DNA of 64,000 nt, taken from assembly GCA_037954235.1 (NCBI GenBank), contig JBBMOA010000015.1:6514001-6578000 (forward strand). The letters run 5' to 3'. This DNA comes from Aulostomus chinensis (taxonomy: Eukaryota; Chordata; Actinopteri; Syngnathiformes; Aulostomidae). The notes under the pieces are model-generated. The model ran no database searches and had not been told where the DNA came from. It saw nothing but the letters and a program-made list of their open reading frames with translations. The position numbers and the translations under genes are program-made. Below, in pieces: positions 1 through 12,500 of the stretch (positions are counted from its first letter, which is position 1; the number at the start of each line of letters is the position of its first letter).

Positions 1-949
1 TTATGGGTCTGACCTTTTCCACTATACTGAACGCGCAAATTATTCTTGATTCTCAACCCTGTGATTTTTTTTCCTCTTTTTTTTTCTCCTTTCTTCTCCC
101 CCAGGAAAGAAAACGTGCCGCGACACACCAAGGCCCCAGTCAATTTCACGTCTGCCGAGTCATACATCATATTTTGAGTGTATGGATTTCTAATATCTCG
201 CAACGGCAGTCAAGATGATGTAACAGATACGGACTGCAAGCACATATCAAATAGATTCCTTTAGGATATTCAATATGGCTGCCAAGAGACATTTGATCGG
301 ATTATTAATATAGATAACCTCATATACTTTGAATTATACTGCCAAATATCAAAGCACCACTGGGGGTAATCAGGGGAGGGGTGGCGTTTTGTAATAACCA
401 TTGAAGAGAAGAAGCTAATGGTGTTTCCTGGGGAACTGAATACTTACAATCATAAGGACAGAAAATGTCTCTCATAAAAATATGAACTCTGGGAGGAAGT
501 GCTGTGCTGTGCTCGGGATTGCAGCAAAAGCAGTAGAAAGACACCAAAAGTAGAGAAAGACCAAAATGAGCCACAGCGCATGCAGGCATGGAAAAGTATG
601 AAGTGGATCATTTCAGTAGTTCACAGCTGCCTTGTTTAGTTTGGTTGATTCAAACTCTGGCCTGCTTTACCTTTTTAGTATGTTTCATTCTTTAGTAGAT
701 GTGTAAACAACAAACTTGGATGTTCATTAAAAGTGGGCCAAAGAAGAGGCCCAAGGCCTTGTTGAGAAGATCTCAGTACACTTCTGAACAAATGGGAAGG
801 GTTCATCCGTGGTGAGAATGTGATCTAACCATGGTCCAACCCTAATGCCCTTGCCTAAACAATACCTGTAACCAGGTGAACTTCACATCAAAACTGTCGC
901 TGTGTGCGTAGAAGACAAAAAACATTTTGAAAATATGTATGCAAAAATA
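1..949. other. Non-coding; pyrimidine tract at left edge
   Basis: A long pyrimidine tract (66-112) ends in CCCCAG like a 3' splice site, but the sequence after it has short ORFs in all frames and no recognisable peptide. The rest shows nothing. Confidence 0.5.
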
Positions 950-1292
950 GCGGCGGTGCAGTGGTCAGCACTGTCGCCTGACAGCAAGAAGGTTCCGGGT
1001 TTGAGCCCCAGCTCAGGCACGGGATCTTTCTGCATGTTCTCCCTGTGCCTGCATGGGTTCTCTCTGGGTACTCCATCTTCCTCCCACAGTCCAAAGACTT
1101 CAAGAGGGGACGAAGTTAATTGATACTCTAAACTGACCGCCAGTGTGGCTGTGAGTGTGAATGGTTGTCTGTCTATATGTGTTGGCCCTGCAATGGACTT
1201 ACGACATGTCCAGGGTGAACCCCGCCTCTCGCCCAAATGCTCCAGCATCCTGTGACCCTGAACAGGATAAATGGTAAAAGATGGATGGATGC
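950..1292 (+). repeat. tRNA-derived SINE, near full length (type 1), GGAT tail
   Basis: Starts with a tRNA-like head (A-box-like GTGCAGTGGTCAGCA, B-box-like GGGTTTGAGCC). The body runs through ATGTTCTCCCTGTGCCTGC and CCTCCCACAGTCCAAAGAC. It ends with a shared tail (GTCCAGGGTGAACCCCGCCT ... GATGGATGGATG). ATGCAAAAA at 939-947 and 1289-1297 is a probable target-site duplication. The layout recurs at 34036-35536 and its tail at 26572-26686. Confidence 0.8.
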
Positions 1293-4200
1293 AAAAAAGT
1301 AGAAGTATGCTCCAGAACACAGGACTTCTCCTCTCTTGGTCCTGTCTCGCTGGTTTATTGCCAAACCCTCTTATAGGTTCATTACCTCCACCTAATGTTT
1401 TTTTTGTAGTGACACATTTAGGTTCCCATCCATTTTTCTGTGTGAAAACAAATGGTATTAGCGGGGGAAGCACTGCAAGTTGACAGCCTCATCAACTGAG
1501 TCAGACCAGAGCAGACAAACTAGTGGTAGAACTGTTATTTCACCCGAACAGAACCCACATGTAGTTTTTCCTGAATTCCACCAGCACATCCTCCATACAA
1601 AAGGAAATGATTCTGTACTTTACTGACCAATCCCCAAGGGCAGAAAGCTTTGCCACCTTGAACACTTTTCCCTGTTTGTTCTGCCAGCTTGGTCCCTGCT
1701 GACCAAGACGATTCATGCCACCGAGACTACAACAGATAGCGTATTGACCGATGAAGCTGTTCTCCAGGCAGATGTTCAGGGTGGACAAAAATAGCAAATG
1801 AAGGCTTGATGGTGGACTTAATGAAAGTGCAAAAAAATCCCAAGGGAAACAACAAACACTATAGCTTAAGGCCAGACATGCTGTTATGGTCGGACTTGCC
1901 GTAGTGTTTATGCCACCACGGGAGAATCCTCTTGTAAAGAATATTCAAGGAAAATACTTGCGTAGGCTGATTAGTAGCCGAACAGTGGGTTTGCCCTGTG
2001 GAGGATAGATGGAGCGTATTTGTGTAAAGTCTCATTTTTTCCCCAGAAAATTATATTAGTCAAAGAAAATATGGAAAATCCAGTTACATTCAACCTGGTG
2101 CAGGTTCACTAGGGTGTAAATTTTAATACGTTATCATTTGTAGGTTCATGCAAAAGAGCATCTACATATCCTCACCTTTATTATACTAAAATGGCGAACT
2201 TCACTCAATACCTTTAACAGCTTTAAAATATGCTTAAAAAAACATGATTCACACCTGAAATTGAGGCAAGGTCTCAGTCAACACTTCTATGTATGTTTTC
2301 TTTCTTAATAATTGGAATGATTCTAGTGGTTGGAGCACACTTGTCAGAGAGCAGCAGTACTTTCCCCTTGCTCTGTAATTCATGGGGACACCACACATAG
2401 GATCTACAACTCAAAGACTTCCTCTGTAAACTCTGCCAAAGAAGTCAGGAGCAGGTGAGGTTGTGAAGTGAAAATTCTCGCCAAAACATATTCAACTTTT
2501 TTTTTTTCTTCCTGGCAGAAGAAGTGTTAACTTCCCACGTTTTCCTTCCTAGGTTCAAGAACACTTTGATGCTTTAAAAGTTTTCCTGACGGTGTGTCTT
2601 CGTCGCTGCCTACCTCTTTTTTTTCCTTTTTTTTCTTTTTTTTTTTATCCGTGTACGGTCTGGCTGACGGCTCAACTTGGAGCATGGCAGGGGAGGTCTG
2701 GGTGCGGGAGCTTCTCACAATGCAGAGCACTTCTCTGACACACTGGCTTTCAAATCTCATATTAGCTTCTACCTACAGTCAGCACCAGCAGGTGGAAAGG
2801 TGCAGAGACACGGCCGCAGCAGGATGCCCTTCACTATGGCAGACTCAGAGAGAACAGAGTGGCAGAGCACGAACGGGTAGATGTGGAGGAAAAACAAAAA
2901 GATTAGGCTGTGTTAAAAAATATAAATGAAAAATCTCCCCCTTAATGTCTTTGATATCAATAAAAAGTATGAGTAAGAGGAATGTGACTCCAAATGTTCA
3001 TCTTACCTGTCATCCCTTAATTCATTTACTCTCACCCTAAATAGCTACTTCAGCAGCTCACACATTTCCCCGGGGTGCTGCTGCTGCTGCTGCTGGTGAG
3101 TGCAATATCATGTTTATTTTTTAAAAGGTAAGAGAGCTACAGCCACTCCCTTTCCTAAACACATAATAACCGTCTTAAGGAGTGGGAAAACAAACCTGAA
3201 AAAGAAGAAAAGGACACAAGGTTGGATATTAAGTGATAGAGATATTGAGAGAGAAGGGGGAGGGAACTCGCTCTTTGAACTCCCACTGTGTGCTCATGTT
3301 AGTGGGAACTCCATTAGCAACGATTAAAAAGCCATCACACTAATAGCTCGTGCACCTAAATAATCACAAGGTCCAGTTTCATTGATGACTCCCTCCATTT
3401 TCTGATGAGCCGGGAGTGTTGTTGCTTTCACCTTGCAGTCCCTGAAGGACCCTGTAATCACTATTATATGTGTAAAGGACTTCAGGGAGTTGAAACCTGG
3501 ATCTCAGTTGGAAATAGTTTGGACCTGCTCCCCAATCCCCTCTTCAGAATCGTATGTTACGTTCATCTTGCGGACACAAAGTACATTGAACGACCCCCCA
3601 CGAGCACCTTCTGTATCCAACCATGGAGCGCATGGTGTTTTGTCTTTCCTTCCATTATTAAAAAAAAAAAAAAAGAATTATAAAAGCAGAATGATTTTTT
3701 TTTTTTTTTGCCCGAATCCCCCCCTACGGCCAAGCTTTTTACAGAATGCTTGTGACCCTGCGTAACCTCTTACTGAATTTTCTCTAACTCAGCGTGCTGC
3801 ATCAATGCGCATGCAGTTCAGCACTGCCATGTTGGATACCTAGAGTGACACCAAGAGATTAATTATTTTTGTGAGAAGAAACAGGGAAGGAGAAAAGTTA
3901 CACAAATACAAATAATGAGCTTCCAGGAGAGAAATTTCCAGAAACCGTTGGCAAATTTCACACCTCAGTGGTTGATATCACATTTCTGGATGTCTGTTAA
4001 AAATAAAGCAAAATCATTTGGCTGATAAAGTAGGTGGCTGCCATATTCTGGACCATTAGCATTATGCTTTTAGTCAAAAACTGCTTGAATGCCAAGGATA
4101 GAGGCTATTCTGCTGACACAGTTTGCATTTTTTTTTAATCAGGACATAAATATGAATAGTTATCTGTCTCGCTGGTTTTCTTTTGTTGCTTTGCATCAAC

Positions 4201-4608
4201 TTGCAGAGTCATGATTTCGAAAAAAATCCAAATTCACATTTTTATGGAAAGTATAGTTTTGGCAAACATTACCCTATAGAAGAAATCTGGATGTTGGATA
4301 TAATATAATATGGATGTTCATATAGTTGCATGTAGCTGACAGAAGCCCTCTGTTGGCTGTTGAAATCATGATGGCATACAGAAAAGAATCTGATGTAATG
4401 GAGAAGGTACGTAGGCAAGCTACACATGTTTATACTGGTTAGTAGGGTCAGTCTACTGTTGATTCTAGTCTATTTCATTGGATTGGGGAGGAGCTTATTC
4501 CACTCACTATAATTTAAGGTGCATCTTTACACCTTTTGCAGTATCTTTGGGAAGCTGACAGCGATGTAAGGACGACAGTTTAGTGGCATCTTAACAAGAG
4601 TGTTTTAA

Positions 4609-4611
<3 letters not shown>
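1293..4611. other. Non-coding, unannotated
   Basis: Contains a short (CTG)6 near 3077-3096, a poly-A/poly-T pair near 3660-3710 and several T runs. A 110-codon ORF at 3433-3765 has no recognisable family and runs into the poly-A tract. Confidence 0.6.
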
Positions 4612-4642
<31 letters not shown>

Positions 4643-4651
4643 TATATATAT
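4612..4651 (+). repeat. (CA)n/(TA)n microsatellite
   Basis: CA dinucleotides passing into TA dinucleotides. Confidence 0.95.
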
Positions 4652-5087
4652 TACACTTACTTCTTGTAGTGACAGTATTATATGTTCTAGTTGTAATGCT
4701 AATAGGAGCCTCAGCACAGCGGGAGACTGTAACATACTAGTTAAGGCTCAAGGAAACACAGCATATCAGTGTCTTGTACACTTTTACCAACCAAATATTT
4801 TTAGACCCCTCAGGGTGCTTAAGGAAAGGAGGATTTCAAACCATGATGTTATTCCGTTCTACTCTTAGATTCTCAGTAATGTAGTCACCCCTCAGTTGGG
4901 CTGATCTGGTGATGTAGACGTCGAGGCAGCGTGAGTTTAATGTGGCGAGAGCGGACAAAGCTAATGGATGTGCAGGAGTTCAGGAGACCAGAGTTATACA
5001 TCTTTCATGCTTCCCTGAGCACGGCCCAATTTGAATATTTCTGATATGCTATTTATACTCATGGCTGCAGAGACACACAATGATACT

Positions 5088-5118
<31 letters not shown>

Positions 5119-5120
5119 GG
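5088..5120 (+). repeat. (TG)n followed by a 19-base G run
   Basis: TG repeat followed by an uninterrupted G tract at 5102-5120; the run length may be affected by sequencing error. Confidence 0.9.
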
Positions 5121-8100
5121 TGGTGGCACGGCAGCTGCGGTGGCGTGTTTGTGTGTTTATTTCATAGTTTTGTGAGGTAGAAGGAAGAGTTGTCCGCTCC
5201 TGTAGCAGAAGCCAGAAAAACCTGCTTCACAAATTAACAAAGAATTAATTGGAAGTGAAACACAATCACAACAAAACATAATTAACCTGAAATTAAAGTT
5301 GATTCAGATCCAGCTAATAAGCACACTGGAAGCAGTCTGATGTGAATTTGAATGCTCTAACAGGTAAATATCTCCCTCGTGACGGGTGGGTCGGCTTCTC
5401 TGTCTTTTTTTATTTGGTTTTGTTTCATTTTGTTGTTCCGTGCAGATGAAAATTGGGCAATTAATTGGTTTAATTGTTATTCCTCCTCTGTTGCCTTGAG
5501 TTTGATTAGGGTCTAAGTCTAATTAATTGGTTGATTGAAGTGAACATTTTTTTTTTTTAATCACGTCCAACCTTACAAATGTGGCTTCTTGCAGAGACAG
5601 TTCTTCCTCTATCCCTGAATCAGTTTGGGTGCATTTAAAAAGTAGATATATTCTGACATTGAAATGTTTTGAGTTGATTCACATCTTTGGTTTTAGACCA
5701 ATTATTGTACGTTAATGAAATATTTTATTGCAGGAATGTAATGAGTTGATATGCTTTTCCAGAAATTTTCACTTCGCTCATCTCTCCTTTGCTCTGCATG
5801 TTTGGGGATAAGCCCCTGAGCGTGTGCACGCACAAACACACGCATGCACGCGCGCGCACACACACACGCACACACACACACTGACAAATGAAAGGTACAT
5901 GTTAAGTTACCAAGGGACTGGAGATATAGGACAAACCAGTTTATTTATTACATTTTCTTACTACTTTACTTACTTTATGCAGACAACATCTGATTTCCTG
6001 CTTTACTGTGGTCGTAATCGCTGTAACGACTAGATAGCGTCTGGTCAAATTCAACTCATCTCACCTCTCTTGCCTCAGACCTACCAGGTCATTTTTTTCT
6101 GGGGAGCACAGTCTTGTGTTCTTATATAAATACTAGTAATGATGAAATTTGGAGCAAATTTAGTTTTAGATTCTGTGTAGTTCCTTTGCTTCCTTTCGTT
6201 GTCTCTCTGTCTCTGTCACTTTGCAATGAAGATTTTTTTTTTAAATTTGTTGAGAGGATAAATATAGATCAGATCCAAACAATATCTGACTGTAAACATA
6301 TATTTGGGTTTTAAACCCACAGACTCCTGACAAAATTAATCTTCTAATTGAGAACCTTCCACATGATTATGTGATGTTTAAAGAGTTGCATGAAGAAGAA
6401 AAATATCACAACAGACATAACGTTAGTCTCCAAACCCATTCTTGAAATTACTCATTTCACTGTTGGGTGAGTAACGTTCGTGTTTGTTCATTTCACCCGC
6501 CTACCCATGCATCCATAACCACTATTTCATATTTCATCATTGATTTTGGATGTCAAATTAATGTCTTGCAGTTATTGATTCTTATCATGATAGTTGTGAG
6601 TGTAAAGAGGTCTTGGTGACATGGATGGATGAAAAAGAGGGCGGTACCACAAGTGTTGATGCGACATAATGGTACAAGCACTGGCAAAAGGCAGAACGGG
6701 TGGGGTGGGGGTGGGGGCATCCGCTAGTATTATAACAACTCAGCCAGCGTGTCGGATCTCTGCCGTCATCAGTGTTTGGTTGTTTTCAGACAAGTGAGAG
6801 CATACGAAAGCACTAGACAGGCAATTTTATTTATAGATCCACAAAGGATTCCTGTGCTGGCAATGTAGAGAGAAATCTACGCATGAAGATGTTCAGATTG
6901 CAAGAGGAAACAATACAGAAGGACACATGAACCTGTGTTTGCATTATGGAAGATAGAACTTTTCTTTGTTGCAACATCTGATACTACAAACTATTGGACA
7001 TTCTCTCTCATATTGTGGCTGTTTGCCATGCAATTGATGCGACATGATTCAATATGTCATTACTGTACGCCATATGTCTGGCATTCCATTTGCTCATACA
7101 TATTCCCTGCAAAGATTGTTTTCTCCTGGCTTACTGCTCACCATAAAAGCACGTGCACGGCTTTATGTTCTTTATTTTCACTCAGTATACCTGGACGGTG
7201 AATGTATCTTCTGAGTGATATGAGCTGCTTTGAGTGCTGCCTCTATCCTCTGAAATATCCCCGTAGGTCTTCTGGGAGTTGTCAATATACCATGACACAA
7301 AATATGAGGGGTGTTATTGTGTATCTTGATGTCTCTGAAGCAGCAGTAAAATAAAAATAATAATAATAAAAAAAAGAAGTCATGTGAATTTATTTTACCT
7401 GACAAATAAAGTGATTCTATCTGCTCACGAACTTAACACGGAGCGGCACATCTGTATCCACTGAAAGCCTGACTCCAAGGTCAATAACTGTATTTCTGTT
7501 ATTCCTAGAATCAATCACTCATGAGGAGAATGGATTTAATGAGTTGTGATAACATTACAATTTCCCTGGGCTTTCACAAATGGACCAGACACGCTGAACA
7601 CTCAGTGAAACTGAACATATTTTATCTCCTGTCGATGATATGTCACGTATCATCAAATACTTGTTGGAATTACACGGCTGAACATAAACAGGAAGTGAAT
7701 GTCTCGTCCTAATTGACTGACTCTGACGGGCCACCTCATTTCAACCCATTTGATATATGATGCTCCACATTTCTAATTTATTTCTTATTTATTTATTTGC
7801 CTGTGCGCTGCCTTTGGACAGCCACCAAGGGGTTCAGTGTCATTTAGAGGTTACAGCAACATGAACCGAGCACAGAAAATATTACTCTTATTCAATGGAT
7901 ACGATATGATTGACAGACTCAAATTGCTTTGAGTGTGACCTTGGAGGACTGCTGCTCAGACTCAAGTTAGCTTTTTTTCTCTGTGTGTGAAACTGTGGCC
8001 TTGCAGTGAAGCCTGATGCAGTACTTTTACCTCTGACATGTGTTATTAGTGAAGTATATTAACATGGTTTAAGGTTTGTTTCCAGGAGTTAACAGGAAGC

Positions 8101-9478
8101 ACTTGACCATGGCAGCAGAGGTAATGTAGTATTTCAGTGTATGCTGATGACATTGGTGTCATGACTAATTGAACCAATAGTTTTTACTATCACTTGATCT
8201 AATTATCTGACAGAAAATGCTCAAAATGACTTACACTGGCTGAATGATGTAGAAAAAATATCTGCCTGTGATTCTTTTGGCTGAATCATGATTCTCATGT
8301 CTTTATTCAGTTAATCTGTGTTTTTTTTTTTTCATCAGGAAACTTGTTGCCAAGTCATTCAAATATTGATATAGTTAATGATTAAAAAGTTCCTAACATA
8401 GACATTGTGTGTCCACAGGGACAAAAGGATCATTATTGATGTTGTTTCCATGACGATCCATTAGCACTGCAGTGTTCAGAGGTTCAGGTCATTTTAGATA
8501 TTTCTTTGAGATCGGGTTGCACTAATTAGTTTAGAAACTCTCTAAACTTTCGTTAACTTGAATTTATTGGTGAGAAGCCAATTTCATCGGGGAAAGGGGG
8601 AAGGGGGTGTTAGAGTTTCCCTACAGGAGCACTTACTGGTAAACCCAAGTCGATGTCAGTTATTGGATTTCACACACTAGCCAAACCCTCGAAGGCCTCT
8701 GCTCTGCCCGCTCTTGATTTTGCAGATGAGGTTGGTTACCCGGGGTGTGAAGCCATCCATAGCTGACTCATTTGATTTTTATTGGGCCTGCATTAATCGT
8801 GTTGGTATGTATAGGGGAGCGGTCCGATGGGAGGTTTGCACTGAATGTATGTGGAGAGGAATTAACAGTCACAAAGAACAAATATGATAAACACTTGTGC
8901 AGACTGGTGCTATATGCTGAGGAGAACTGATGGCGGTGGTTTCATTAAATGAAAAATGGGACATCTGGTGTAAGACAAAGCTGCATGCTGTCATCAAAAT
9001 AAATAATTTATTTTTCATATATCAAGTTGACTTTAGTAGCTGCTTCATACTTGAAGGGACCTTTCACTTGAGAACTTTCTTGGAAAGTAGTTTAGTTTCT
9101 GAAAAGCTCTTGTGGGTGTGGGGTTTTTTTTGTCTGATATGTTAAAAAAAATCACCTGGAAACCATTTTGTTTCTTTCGTTGTGATGAAAAATCGACACA
9201 GTGGAGACGGAAAATCTCATGAAATGTGTTTATGAGTTTTCCCTTATTTTGCTGCCGTCTCTCCACCTTACCCTCAATGTCCCCGCCCCTCATTTCTTCC
9301 TTTGTCCTCTCACTCACGCTCTCTCTCTTTCTCTCACGCACACGCACGCACAACCACACACACACACAGGGAGGAACATGCCTGTGGTGCAATGAAAACA
9401 TCTACCCTCAGGAGAGTTTGTCCCAGTGGCCGAGGGCTGATGAGGTGAAAGTAATCTAAATGGTACACCACATACGAG
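5121..9478. other. Non-coding, unannotated, with TAATTA-rich stretch
   Basis: No gene seen. 5221-5560 is rich in TTAATTGG/TAATTA-type words that homeodomain proteins bind, so it could be a regulatory element. A mixed CA/CG repeat lies at 5823-5881 and (CA)n interrupted tracts near 9339-9368. Confidence 0.5.
5823..5881 (+). repeat. (CA)n/(CG)n mixed microsatellite
   Basis: CACG, CGCG and CACA dinucleotides alternate purine and pyrimidine throughout; potential Z-DNA. Confidence 0.9.
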
Positions 9479-9504
9479 CACACACACACACACACACACA
9501 CACA
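9479..9504 (+). repeat. (CA)n microsatellite
   Basis: Thirteen CA units. Confidence 0.95.
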
Positions 9505-12500
9505 TACTCGTGGGTAATCGTATCATCGCAGTGGCATATGGGCCTTTCCAAAGGACACCGTTGCTCAAAAGGGGGTGAAAATATCGAAAATGAGTTGAAC
9601 CTCCACTGAGATGGGGGGGTCGGTGCTTTTCTTCACAATATTTCATCATTTTCTCTCAGGGGTCAGTAATTGAGTGTCCGAAATTGCTACAAGTCAGAAC
9701 AAAGTCACAAAACAGCTTTGTTTTCTCAGTTATATATGAACGGGGGGTAAAGCCAACTGGGAACAAGTGAGAGGGCCAGAAGGTGTTCTTTTTTGTCTCT
9801 CTTTGTTTGCACGTAACACAAAACCTGTGTATGTGTACAGATTGGCAGTTGTTCAGAGGCAGTAATTTTCCCTTGTCATTTATGGTTGCGTTAGTAAAGA
9901 TGCTCTCGCAGGTCCCTGAACTGGGTTCCAAATGTAGAACACGGCATTTCCTGACACGCTGCGGCTACTTGCCATTTAACTTCAACTTGTTTTCATCTGC
10001 AAGGACAAGGTGACCCATTGCAAGCGACACTAAAAAAGGGAAAATTGGGAGCATCTGATCTTCTGGGGATATTAAACAAGACAAATAGGCATCCGCCCAT
10101 CAGCATAGCAATGACAAAGAAAAGATGCCAAGATAGAATATGAGATAACTTGCAGTTATTGGCTCTGACGGTGGAGGACATTTGTGTCAAGGCTGGTGGC
10201 CACAAAGTGAGTATAGCTGGACATAGCATTTCTGTAAAAAACAAAACATTCTTACGTGATCCATTTTTGCACAAATCAGGATATCAAAGTCTTAAATGTA
10301 CATGTACAGAGGCCATTCGTTGTGCAAATCTTTTCTGATTGGGCGACAGATGTGCAAAAGTGTTTAGTGCACTTTAATCGCTGTTTTAGTTTCTTCTGCT
10401 ACCCAGAATGTAAACATGACAACATTAAAGAGCACAGCTGTCAGTGCACACTAGTTATCAGCTGTGACAAGCACAGCTGTATGATCAACTTTTCTATAAC
10501 GAAGTATAATTACTGTGGTGGCACTTAACCCTGTTGTAATAAATACTGCTAGGTTGTGAAAGCTACAGTTATTTGTTACTGCGACAGGTAATTTGTAAAA
10601 TCTGGCTTTTTAGGGCAAAACTTGCACCATTAATCAACATGTGAGAGTTAAACTGTTTTTTGAGACAACGTGGTGGCGCAGACCCGCCTGACACAAATTA
10701 TCCATCACTTTTCCAAAATGATCCAATACACGAGACTGAATAACTTGAGAGAAATATTTTAATGCCTTTGTTTACAATTTTTGAGAGACTTTTGTCAGAA
10801 TTTAGAAGTTGGGGCTTTTAAAACTACTAAAATTGAGAGACACTGTTGTCACTGTTGTTTGCACATAATATTACGTGCAAATACACTGGAGTCCATCTCT
10901 GCTGCAGCCAGTTCAAGTCATAGTAAGTCAGGTCAATGGTGAGCTGACCAGGGCCTCACCACTAACTTGAGCATGGTTTTCCATTATCTCTAAACTAACC
11001 ACTGCTACAATGAGATCCTGGCTGGAATATAAGACGTGTTTCCTCTGAGACACAGCAACCTTTTCATGCCCTGATGACTGACTGTGACAGGCTGGAAGTG
11101 GCAGAGACAATTTTCCGGAGGGGAGAGAGAGTTAGGTTGTTTTTTATGTGGTGTAAAAAAAAAAAAAAAAGGGGGGTTCTAAATAAATAACAAAAGCTGA
11201 CTTTGCAGTCAGCGCTGGAGCAGAAGTTACTCATGCTGTTCTATGTCATGCTGTCCTCCTCTGCTGCTTACTTTGTACCTTCTATTCAGTTAAGATGCAC
11301 CTCTTAAGCCTGACATGTTATCCTGTGTTGCTGTGTGTACGCTGATGCTGTGATTTGCTGCTGATCGTCTTGGCTAGATTTTTCAAAGCTAGGCATGATC
11401 AGGGTGCAGCCTTAGTTATTAGACATGTCAGTCTTCTTATATTAACATGTAGAGAAAGGACATCTACGGAATAAACCACTCCTGACTTGATCACAATCAT
11501 ACTCCCACATCCCAAGTGGGTGCAGTAATGGAAAAAATAGCAGAGAGAGAAAACATTCTGATCATAGTATCTGGATGCAATCAAGGTTATCAAATAATTT
11601 ATTATCCCCAAAGATAGAGGATAAAAAGTTTGGAAGTAAATTCATAATGTACTTTGAATGTTAGCAAAATGTGTTTTTTTTATTTTTTATTTTATTTTAG
11701 ATTCATCATTTTCATTTATCCCTTTTTAGATGAACAATTTCATTTTACTTTATCCATCCCTGAGCTTGCTGATATATTCATAGAAAACAATAAGTGTTCC
11801 TCCACATGAACACAATCAGAATCTTGGCTATTTCTTTCCCCTGGCTTTGCAGTATCTACAGAAATGTAATCTGTGTGTCTGTATTAAAATTCATGAGGGC
11901 AGATAAGAAGGGACTTTCATTAGTGTGGGATTCTGAAGCTGCTAGTTTGGGAAAAGTAGAAGCCAAAATACTCTGTGCAGAACTTTCTAGGATCCCATCC
12001 GAGGTCAGAGAACTGAGGTCCAAGCACACACGCACACTTATGAAGAAGAGTTTTAGCATCATTTTGACGCTCCACTGACTTGTGAGCAGAGTGGTCCTGC
12101 TGGCTTGTTGTTTTCAGGTGTTGGAAGCTAACTCAGGATTTTCCTGGAACAAAATAACATTTGGAAAAAAAAGGGAAGATGGATTTTAATGGAGAAGGAA
12201 GAGAAAAACAATACCTTCATCACTCTCTAGACACTGCAACACTAGAAATTGCGTTTAAAACCTACAGTGCAAAAGCCTTTGTGAACTGATGCGACTGCAA
12301 TTTTTTTATTTGTTGTTTTGACAGGGTAGACTTTAAGCTCTCCATGTCACCCCAGACACAAAACCAAAAAAGCTGCACAATGTGACGTGCAGAGATGTTA
12401 CCTGGTGGCTATGAGCTTAATTGGAAGGGCTTGAATGTAAATGACATTCATTTATATGTTATGCACTGTAGTTTTAACACGTGCACAATTGCTGCTCTTC

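Noticed and set aside
883..1473. 196-codon minus-strand ORF
   Set aside because: Overlaps the antisense of a tRNA-derived SINE; fish SINEs often leave such ORFs.
3433..3765. 110-codon ORF starting MQSLKDPVITII
   Set aside because: A TTGCAG precedes it, but it matches no family I know and runs into poly-A; single isolated ORF.
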